Shown here one piece after another: positions 45,441 through 51,469 of a DNA stretch of 64,000 nt (position 1 is its first letter; each line of letters begins with the position of its first letter). This DNA comes from Eubacteriales bacterium (GTDB lineage Bacteria; Bacillota; Clostridia; Christensenellales; CAG-138). The notes under the pieces are model-generated. The model saw nothing but the letters and a program-made list of their open reading frames with translations. It ran no database searches and was not told where the DNA came from. The translations under genes were made by a program, and so were the position numbers. The stretch is taken from NCBI GenBank assembly GCA_021373115.1, contig JAJFTI010000005.1, positions 1 through 64,000 on the forward strand, written 5' to 3'.

Positions 45441-46931
45441 TTATTCCTGTTCCGGCGACGGTACGATGGCACGCTCTCCGCGCCGCTTCGGGTCGCCCAC
45501 GCGCTTGAAGAAGTCGTTGATCTGCTTGCTGAAGAAGAGCAGAATGATCGGCACGAGCATGAACAGGATTCGTCCGATGACGGAGTTGGCAAACAGAATG
45601 ATCATACCCAGCCAGCGGTTCACGCCGACGAGCCGCCCGTAAACCGCGTTCTGCGCAATGTAGCCGTGCAGGATGCCGCGCTGGGAACCCTCCGGATAAT
45701 AGTCGATATCCACTTCGAGCGACGGGATGTTGGTCGTTTCGTCCGTAAAAACCTTTTCGATGCGGCGTACCTGGACGATTCCGGTTTCATCCTTATAGAG
45801 CACCACGTCGCCGGTGCTGAGCTGTACATATTGATCCACCACTTCGAAAAAGGCGATGTCGTTATACTTGACCTCCGGCTCCATGGTGGAGGATTGGAAA
45901 ATATAGGGAATAAAGCCCATGATGGACGTTTCCTTTTCCGGCGAAGCATAGGAAAACGCGAGCATGACAAGATCGATGGCGAACATGGCCAGAACGCCGA
46001 TGACGAGCAAGAACGACATGATGGACGAAAGCAGATTACCGCGCTTCCTTGGCTGATAGCTTTCGGAAAGCAACTTCGCGTTTCGCCGGATGGCGGGCGC
46101 CGCAGATTCGGTGCGCACGACGAGCCGCGTCCCGGGTGCGCGGCCGAGCGCGGGCGGTTCGGAAAGCAGCGGTTCGTGGAAAAGGCGCGCCGCCTGGCTG
46201 CCCTTTAGAATGCAGAGAAATACACAGAGAAGTAAAAGCCCGATATCCACGTAAAGATAGGCGCTTTCGGTAAACAATGCGCTTACATGCTGAATGCTGC
46301 CCCGATTCGTTACGAGCGTAAAGAAACCGAAGACAATCTGCAGCACGACGAGCAGAAACGCGCCGACGGAAAAGAGACTTCGTGCGTTGCCAATGTCGCG
46401 GATGAGAAGCGAGGCCGCCATGGCGAAAATCAGAAGCGAGGTGCAGTTAAATGTGCCGACGAGGAACATGCTGACCAAATACCCCGGAACAAATGGGAAC
46501 TTGAGAAACGAACTCATAACGAGCGTGGTAACAAACCCCGCCGTATTGATGAGCAGTACGCCGAACAGCTGGGCAAAGAGCTTGCCGAACACGAGCGGCA
46601 CAATGCTGTATCCCTGGTGCACTAGACCGTACCAGGTGTTTTCATATACTTCGGAGAAGGTGACCATTTGAAACCGGGTGGTCATATAGATCCAAAACGC
46701 CCCGTAAGAGACGGAAAGGTACAGAAGCGACGTGGTATGGTAACTTCGCTGCACCAGAAAACTCGCTTTGTCGCTGAGCACGCTTTGGGTCAGCGTTTGA
46801 AAAATGAAGTAGACGGAAAACGTCAGCATGCCAAGAAATACGCCGAGCGCGAGCAGCGCGCCCAAGCTTTTCTTTCGCTCGAAATATCCGTAGCTGAGTT
46901 CCTCGCGGAAAAACTTCGTGCGGTAGATCAT
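45441..46931 (-). CDS. ABC-2-like membrane protein fused to an inactive SipW-like signal-peptidase domain
   Basis: 496 residues in two parts. Residues 1-250 have about six helices and look like an ABC-2 permease (FSEVYENTWYGLVHQGYSIVPL). After a polar linker, residues about 300-480 follow the order of a SipW-type signal peptidase: helix, SSTMEPEVKYNDIAFF, STGDVVLYKDETGIVQVRRIEKVF, a LVGVNRWLG segment and a C-terminal helix. But the nucleophile Ser next to Met is Thr, the His of the HRI motif is Arg, and the GDN/D motif is gone. It is thus a predicted pseudo-peptidase. It overlaps the pseudo-ATPase gene by four bases, and is the last gene of the SipW/TasA-like operon. A role in binding, guiding or secreting the matrix proteins is inferred. 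Confidence 0.7.
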   Translation of the reverse strand: MIYRTKFFREELSYGYFERKKSLGALLALGVFLGMLTFSVYFIFQTLTQSVLSDKASFLVQRSYHTTSLLYLSVSYGAFWIYMTTRFQMVTFSEVYENTWYGLVHQGYSIVPLVFGKLFAQLFGVLLINTAGFVTTLVMSSFLKFPFVPGYLVSMFLVGTFNCTSLLIFAMAASLLIRDIGNARSLFSVGAFLLVVLQIVFGFFTLVTNRGSIQHVSALFTESAYLYVDIGLLLLCVFLCILKGSQAARLFHEPLLSEPPALGRAPGTRLVVRTESAAPAIRRNAKLLSESYQPRKRGNLLSSIMSFLLVIGVLAMFAIDLVMLAFSYASPEKETSIMGFIPYIFQSSTMEPEVKYNDIAFFEVVDQYVQLSTGDVVLYKDETGIVQVRRIEKVFTDETTNIPSLEVDIDYYPEGSQRGILHGYIAQNAVYGRLVGVNRWLGMIILFANSVIGRILFMLVPIILLFFSKQINDFFKRVGDPKRRGERAIVPSPEQE

Positions 46932-47932
46932 AACGTGCGCTTCACCTCCCGGTAAGCCTGCTCCAGCGAAGGTCCCGGCAGGCGGACGGCGGAGAACGGA
47001 ACGTGCGCGGCCTCGAGCGCCGCGGCGGCGCAGGAGACGTCACAGGGCTCCGCGTTCGAGCCGCTGCGGTAGAGCGAAACACCGGAATCCTCGCAGGCAA
47101 CGCGCAGCGCGGGAAACGCAGAGCGGAGCGCGTCGCAAGCGGCGTCCGGCTGCGGGGTTTCCACCGTCAGCACACGCCGGTCGTAGTTTGCGCAGAGTAC
47201 GGGGATGGCGCCGCTTGCGGCGATGGTGCCGTCGATCAGGAACGAAGCGCTTGTGCAGGCACGCTGAATCAGCTCCCGTGAGCGGTTGGCAACGACGACC
47301 GTTTTACCGGCGTCGGTCAGCTCGCGCATGAGCGCGGCAAACGGGTCGAACAGCGCATGCGGAACGTCGATCCGGCTCAGGTCCATGACGACGAGACGCG
47401 CGGCGGAGCCATACGCAAGCAGAGCCGAGACGAGCGCGTATTCGGCCGGATTGAGCGAATGGATATAGGTCAGCGCAAAGGGATACAGCCCGGTGCGCAG
47501 AAGCAGCTTAAGCCAGTGTGCCTGCTTTTGCGCAGCTGAGCCGGGTGCGTGTTCGGATGCAAACATGAGATATCCAAGCACGTGCATATGATCAAACAGC
47601 ACCCGCTGATCGTTGATGTAATACACATGCGGCAGGATTCGGCGCTTTTGCCGCATCATGCCGATTTCCATGAGCGAGCAAAGCCCTTTTTCATGCGGTT
47701 TGACATTGCCGATGATTTCCGAAACCAGCTGCAACTCAAAAGCCCCCTCGCCCGTAATTCCGTGGCATTCGCCAACGGGAACGGTGAGCGAGAGGTCGTA
47801 TAGCACCTTGAGATAGTGTCCGTCCGGCTGAGCGAAAAGCTCCATGCTGGAAACGTTCTCCATTTTTACGGCTATCGTTTCCGTGCCGGTGGGCGTGAAG
47901 CTGCGTCGTTTACGGTTGGTTGTTTTCTCCAC
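46928..47932 (-). CDS. Degenerate ABC ATPase-like protein (pseudo-NBD)
   Basis: 334 residues with the outline of an ABC nucleotide-binding domain: VLYDLSLTVPVGECHGITGEG, a helical part, LNPAEYALVSALLAYGSAARLVVMD, and a switch region TDAGKTVVVANRSREL followed by FLIDGTIAASG. Every catalytic feature is altered: the P-loop reads GEGAFELQ without Lys, the signature LSGGQ reads LNPAE, DEP after Walker B reads DLS, and the switch His is Asn. About 100 extra C-terminal residues follow, as in ABC-2 exporters. It starts at GTG with AAAGG upstream. It pairs by position with the permease-peptidase fusion. ATP hydrolysis is not expected. Confidence 0.65.
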   Translation of the reverse strand: MEKTTNRKRRSFTPTGTETIAVKMENVSSMELFAQPDGHYLKVLYDLSLTVPVGECHGITGEGAFELQLVSEIIGNVKPHEKGLCSLMEIGMMRQKRRILPHVYYINDQRVLFDHMHVLGYLMFASEHAPGSAAQKQAHWLKLLLRTGLYPFALTYIHSLNPAEYALVSALLAYGSAARLVVMDLSRIDVPHALFDPFAALMRELTDAGKTVVVANRSRELIQRACTSASFLIDGTIAASGAIPVLCANYDRRVLTVETPQPDAACDALRSAFPALRVACEDSGVSLYRSGSNAEPCDVSCAAAALEAAHVPFSAVRLPGPSLEQAYREVKRTL

Positions 47933-47947
47933 GTCGTGCTGCCTTTT

Positions 47948-48508
47948 CTACCAGATCTGGGGAAGGCGAATTACAAATTGCATGGTACCGATCACGCGGT
48001 CCGGCGAGAGGAGTTCCGGGTCGGGATCGTTATCCGGATTATCCCCCTTGGTTTGATATCGAACGCCTTCTTCGGTGGAACGTACGTCGATGATGCGATG
48101 GGTAACGATCGTTCCATCCAGGAAACGGAAGGTGACGATCGTTCCCTTTTCGATTGCGGCGGGATTGCTGCTTTCCTGAACGACAATATAGCTGCCGATG
48201 GGCAGCGTCGGCACCATGCTTCCCGTTTTCACGGTGAAGAGGTAAAAACCGAGTACCTGCGGCACTTCGTTTTTCATCTTTGCGCGTATCCCAATAAACA
48301 GCACGGCACAAAGCACTGCCACGAGGACATAGTACAGCGCGGAAGAGGCTATGTGCAAGAGCTTCTGCGCCGGCGTTCGCGCGGCAGAGCGGCGTTTTAG
48401 CCTGCGCCGTGCCAACGGGCCCGCCTGTTCGTACTGAACGGTTTCGGCAAGAAGCCGCTCGATTTCCTCGCGTGTTGCAATGCGTGTGTTTTCCAGTCCG
48501 TATGCCAT
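47948..48508 (-). CDS. sipW: SipW-type signal peptidase I
   Basis: 186 residues. One membrane helix (LYYVLVAVLCAVLFIGI) is followed by KTGSMVPTLPIGSYIVV with the Ser nucleophile, VTHRIIDV with the His used instead of Lys in the ER/SipW class, and KGDNPDNDPD with the Asp. All catalytic residues are present, unlike the fusion protein downstream. It ends at LPQIW and lacks the C-terminal membrane helix most SipW proteins have. It probably processes the TasA-like proteins encoded upstream. It starts inside the stop of the preceding gene (TGATG). Confidence 0.88.
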   Translation of the reverse strand: MAYGLENTRIATREEIERLLAETVQYEQAGPLARRRLKRRSAARTPAQKLLHIASSALYYVLVAVLCAVLFIGIRAKMKNEVPQVLGFYLFTVKTGSMVPTLPIGSYIVVQESSNPAAIEKGTIVTFRFLDGTIVTHRIIDVRSTEEGVRYQTKGDNPDNDPDPELLSPDRVIGTMQFVIRLPQIW

Positions 48509-49227
48509 CAGCCGGCGCCTCCTGTTATGGTCGCCGTCGGCGCTGGTGTTGGAGACGGTGCTGGAGTCGGAGTTGGAATCGGTGTTGGCGTATTTGTCAG
48601 GTCAGACGATGGCGAAGGTGTGGACGCGGGCGTTGGGGTGACGACCGGGATTGGCGTTGCCTCGTCGATGGCGTCCAGACCAAACGCTCCATTCATGCTG
48701 TCCACGCCGTTCATGGGATACCCATAATAGCCGACGTATTGCCAGACCGCGTAGAAATGCAGCGTATTGGTTCCACTCCAATACCAATCGCCGAAGTCAT
48801 AATCCGGGTATCCTGTATAAGATGCCCAATTAGACCAGCCGATCTGGCGGTAGCCATCTCGCGTGAAGAGCGAGCCTGACAACTGGAAATAAGATTTGCG
48901 TTGTTCGTAGGTCGTAATCTGCTCGCCCCAGAAGCTATCGGAATGGTAAACAACCTTCACCGACCTTGCGTTCGGTGTTGAAGTCGGCGTTGGTGTGGGC
49001 GTCGGCGTTGGTGTAGGCGCCGGGGTAGGCGTCGGTGTCGGAGTAGGCGTCGGCGTTGGGGTAGGTGTCGGCGTTGGGGTGGGAGTCGGCGTTGGGGACG
49101 GGGACGGCAGCTGAATGCTTACGTTTGCCGTGAGCGTAAAGGTGCGCGAATAGGCCGCAATCGCCGCGGAAACGGGGACAGCAAGAAGAACGATGAGAAG
49201 CAGAAAAAGAAACCGGCGCTTGTTCAA
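48508..49227 (-). CDS. Secreted Pro/Thr-rich protein with InlB-like repeat
   Basis: 239 residues. A SipW-style signal peptide ([21 protein letters not shown]) is followed by a (Thr-Pro)n stalk of about 45 residues. Then comes one InlB B-repeat-like unit ([44 protein letters not shown]) and a second Pro/Thr-rich tail with no anchor. This could be a minor fibre or adhesin subunit. The repetitive TP tract at about 48970-49110 is a hexamer-type DNA repeat likely to vary in length between strains. 17 bases after the second TasA-like gene. Confidence 0.75.
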   Translation of the reverse strand: MNKRRFLFLLLIVLLAVPVSAAIAAYSRTFTLTANVSIQLPSPSPTPTPTPTPTPTPTPTPTPTPTPTPAPTPTPTPTPTPTSTPNARSVKVVYHSDSFWGEQITTYEQRKSYFQLSGSLFTRDGYRQIGWSNWASYTGYPDYDFGDWYWSGTNTLHFYAVWQYVGYYGYPMNGVDSMNGAFGLDAIDEATPIPVVTPTPASTPSPSSDLTNTPTPIPTPTPAPSPTPAPTATITGGAG

Positions 49228-49244
49228 TTACTTCGCCCCCTTCC

Positions 49245-49745
49245 TTACTCCGGCTGAACGGCATTAACCGTTACGGTCAGATGCAGCGCAAACCCCCGGA
49301 ACGCTTCGTAACTGCCAAGATCTGGATTATTCCAGACGACCGTATAGGTCAGCGACTGTACCGCGTTTGTACTTTGCAACTGGGAAAACGTACGCGTGTA
49401 GCCGGAATTTGCGCTCTGCCCGTCGCAGAGGACGGCGAGTCCGTCCGGCCAGGTGCCTTCATATGTATAAGTAAGCGTTACGGTCGCGTCCACGGCGGTT
49501 TCGCAGCTGCGCCCGTCGAGATAGACCGGATAATCTTTGCTTTGGCCAACAGCCAGCGTTACGTCGCCCAGACTCTGCTGCTGGGTGGCGCTTTCATTCA
49601 CATAAAAGGTAAAGCCTTTTGCGGAGACGGGCGCGCTTGAACTGCTGAAACTCTTGGAAAACGCCGCAAGGCTGCCGTAGGAAAAGACAAGCGTAACAAG
49701 AACCAGCAGAATTGCCGGAAGGATCCATTTTCTTGTTCGCTTCAT
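49245..49745 (-). CDS. TasA/camelysin-like secreted protein 2
   Basis: 166 residues. Signal peptide WILPAILLVLVTLVFSYGSLAAFS has the SipW-type ending where the mature part starts directly after a short A-A-F/Y-S segment. The mature part is a single beta-rich domain (GDVTLAVGQSKDYPVYL; VDATVTLTYTYEG; LHLTVTVNAVQ). No Cys pairs or anchor; one Cys pair (DGRSCE, VLCDG) is possible. Lower similarity to TasA than its neighbour at 49900. It is a presumed matrix or fibre subunit. A terminator-like hairpin precedes it at 49802. Confidence 0.7.
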   Translation of the reverse strand: MKRTRKWILPAILLVLVTLVFSYGSLAAFSKSFSSSSAPVSAKGFTFYVNESATQQQSLGDVTLAVGQSKDYPVYLDGRSCETAVDATVTLTYTYEGTWPDGLAVLCDGQSANSGYTRTFSQLQSTNAVQSLTYTVVWNNPDLGSYEAFRGFALHLTVTVNAVQPE

Positions 49746-49801
49746 ACCGACTCCTCCTGCCTAAGCCGTTGCCGTGTAGATGGTTGCCGTTGAAACGAAA
49801 A

Positions 49802-49826
49802 CAAGGGGCAAGTTCGTTGCCCCTTG
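49802..49826 (-). terminator. Intra-operon attenuator-like terminator
   Basis: On the minus strand CAAGGGGCAA, a CGAAC loop and TTGCCCCTTG form a ten-pair stem, followed by TTTTCGTTTC. It lies between the two TasA-like genes and could lower expression of all later genes relative to the first. Confidence 0.65.
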
Positions 49827-49899
49827 CCTTCCTGGAGCCGAAGCCCCGATTTTTTGCCTGATACCGTTTTACAGCGTCTTTACGCCGGGTTGCAGAAGC

Positions 49900-50463
49900 T
49901 TAATCAACCGTAACAGTCGCGTCTTCCGCGCCGGTCGCGTTGTAGCTGAGCTCGAACACGGAGGAAGCGGCGCCTTTGTCGGCGTTGTCCCGCGCATTCG
50001 CGGCATCAGAATCTACGTACGGCCATTTGAGGTTGAACGTGATCGTTGCAGACTGACCCGCCTTGAGCACACCGCTGGTGGAGTTGCCGACAGTGGTGAG
50101 AGCTACGCTCTTGCCGTCCGAGGCAACGGTGCCGGAGATGTTGGACAACCCCGAAATACCGTTCACTACAAGACCTTGAATCGCCGTTTTGCCGGTGGCA
50201 TTCGCGAGCGATGCGTTCATCTTGATGATAGCGTCAACCTCGCCGTCATTCTCGATCGTAACCGTGTAGGAGTACGTGCCTCCCGGGGCGACCTTGAGGT
50301 CCTGCTTATAGTTGGCGCTCATCGAATCGGTGAGATTGAATGTCTTGGCAGTGATCGGATTGGAAGTTTCGTCGAGAGTCTGCGTGTAGGCGGCCATGGT
50401 TCCTGCGACAAGGCTGGTGACTACTGCGAGTACCAGAGCAACAGTGAGAAGTAACTTTTTCAT
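49900..50463 (-). CDS. TasA/camelysin-like secreted protein 1
   Basis: 187 residues starting MKKLLLTVALVLAVVTSLVAG, then TMAAYTQTLDETSNPITAKTFNL: the typical SipW-dependent start in which the mature domain begins after A-A-Y. The mature domain carries the TasA-like pattern (SYTVTIENDGEVDAIIKMNASL; SATITFNLKWPYVDSD). TasA proteins polymerise into extracellular fibres that hold biofilms together. A very strong GGAGGG ribosome site sits before the ATG, which the leader RNA can hide (50474-50575). First gene of the riboswitch-controlled operon and likely its main product. Confidence 0.83.
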   Translation of the reverse strand: MKKLLLTVALVLAVVTSLVAGTMAAYTQTLDETSNPITAKTFNLTDSMSANYKQDLKVAPGGTYSYTVTIENDGEVDAIIKMNASLANATGKTAIQGLVVNGISGLSNISGTVASDGKSVALTTVGNSTSGVLKAGQSATITFNLKWPYVDSDAANARDNADKGAASSVFELSYNATGAEDATVTVD

Positions 50464-50473
50464 ATTGAATATC

Positions 50474-50575
50474 CCTCCAAATTAATTTTGTGACTTAGCT
50501 CATGACTGTCGTATGTCATACAGCAAACCAAGTCTTGGAGGTTTGATCTGTCCGCATTGGCATACGACAGATCAA
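50474..50575 (-). promoter_or_regulatory. Riboswitch expression platform with SD/anti-SD pairing
   Basis: In the minus-strand RNA the ribosome site UUGGAGG (50480-50474) is complementary to CCUCCAA (50541-50535). That anti-SD overlaps its own hairpin CCAAG-A-CUUGG (50538-50528). Upstream, UUGAUCUGUC (50575-50566) can pair with GACAGAUCAA (50552-50543), or CUGUCGUAUG (50570-50561) can pair with CAUACGACAG (50515-50506); these share bases and exclude one another. No T-run follows, so translational rather than transcriptional control is suggested. Confidence 0.65.
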
Positions 50576-50580
50576 CAGAT

Positions 50581-50656
50581 GGTATCTGGCTGCCGTGCGC
50601 GATTGCTCGCGTTTAGGCCCTATAGCTTTGCGTCACCGCCTTTCGACGGTTTTGCC
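50581..50656 (-). promoter_or_regulatory. GEMM-I (cyclic-di-GMP-I) riboswitch aptamer, downstream copy
   Basis: The minus-strand RNA reads GGCAAAACCGUCGAAAGG, then CGGUGACGCAAAGCUA, GGGCCUAAACG and a closing stem ending GGCAGCCAGAUACC. The GAAA tetraloop, the ACGCAAAGC core with its intercalating A, the CCUAAA segment and the tetraloop-receptor side are all as in the c-di-GMP-I class. A G precedes the GCAAAACC box, as in c-di-GMP rather than cGAMP-type (A) members. Confidence 0.9.
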
Positions 50657-50672
50657 ATGAGCACCTTAAGAT

Positions 50673-50754
50673 GGCAACTGGCTGTCCTGCGTGATTTCTC
50701 ACGTTTAGACCCTGTAGCTTTGCGTCGCCGCCTTTCGACGGTTTTGCGGGGAGC
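50673..50754 (-). promoter_or_regulatory. GEMM-I (cyclic-di-GMP-I) riboswitch aptamer, upstream copy
   Basis: Second aptamer, 16 bases upstream in the RNA, with GCAAAACCGUCGAAAGGC, GGCGACGCAAAGCUACAGGG, a UCUAAACG segment and an ending ACAGCCAGUUGCC. Nearly identical to the downstream copy in the core but with C instead of G just before the GCAAAACC box, a position that touches the ligand in this class. The tandem arrangement suggests a sharper or two-input response. Confidence 0.88.
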
Positions 50755-50784
50755 ATCTATGAGCGAGTTCACTTCTCAACTCGA

Positions 50785-50813
50785 TATATACCACAAAAAA
50801 CATACAAATGCAA
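50785..50813 (-). promoter_or_regulatory. Promoter of the riboswitch/matrix operon
   Basis: On the minus strand TTGCAT (50813-50808), a 17-base spacer and TATATA (50790-50785). A CGAGTT/AACTCG inverted repeat (50764-50783) lies at the expected transcript start. Confidence 0.65.
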
Positions 50814-51189
50814 GAAGAATTGTTACAGAATATTCAATTATTTTTCGAGCACCTTGTATATTGATGTAACAGCAGACAAAGACACATCATCTAGATTTCA
50901 GAGAACAGAACCTCGGAGCAATTCCAGAGTTTTCGTGTAAATCCGGCGTTTCCGTCCAATGTGAAAAAATACCGGGCGAGTTGCGCCGGTTCGAACGCGG
51001 CGACTGATTGCGAGAGGATTCGGCGGAGCGAAGGAATGATAAATTTCAATGTAACACATATTCATGCAAGGCATATACGATCCCGGTGGACTCTGGAAAC
51101 GAAAAAAGCACCGCCTGCAAAGACGCAGATAAGCGGTTTGCCAAGCGGTGGTAATTCGTAACGGTTGTATTTGACTTTGCGGGCGCGGT
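50814..51189. other. Gene-free stretch between ywbE and the matrix-operon promoter
   Basis: No supported gene. A 109-codon minus-strand frame here is Arg/Pro-rich, without ribosome site or domain, and is treated as chance. Confidence 0.5.
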
Positions 51190-51429
51190 TCAGTCCTCCG
51201 CTGGAGAGGCGACGGGGCCGCCCGCATCGGATGGACGCTCTACAATCTGCTGCACGCGGCCGACCTGCCCGTCCACAAGCATCACTTTGATGCCGTGCGG
51301 ATGAAAGCTGCTGTTGGTGAGAATACGCATCACCGTGCCCTCGGTCAGCCTGCCGGTGGGTTGATCGGCTTTGCGAACGATTCGAACCGCTGCGCCAATG
51401 AAGATGTCGGCGCGTTTTTGTCCGTTCAT
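51190..51429 (-). CDS. ywbE: YwbE-family protein
   Basis: 79 residues starting MNGQKRADIFIGAAVRIVRK, then DQPTGRLTEGTVMRILTNSS, HPHGIKVMLVDGQVGRVQQI: a close match to the small conserved YwbE family (DUF2196), found widely in bacteria with unknown function. Its KOW-like sequence suggests RNA or ribosome binding, which is inference. AAAGGA lies before the ATG at 51429. It follows the ABC-F gene by 40 bases on the same strand, so they are probably co-transcribed. Confidence 0.88.
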   Translation of the reverse strand: MNGQKRADIFIGAAVRIVRKADQPTGRLTEGTVMRILTNSSFHPHGIKVMLVDGQVGRVQQIVERPSDAGGPVASPAED

Positions 51430-51469
51430 GGGAATAGTTCCTTTCGGTTGCATCGGAAAAAAACGACTG

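Noticed and set aside
50898..51227. Minus-strand 109-codon frame
   Set aside because: No ribosome site, Arg/Pro-rich, overlaps the end of ywbE; likely chance.
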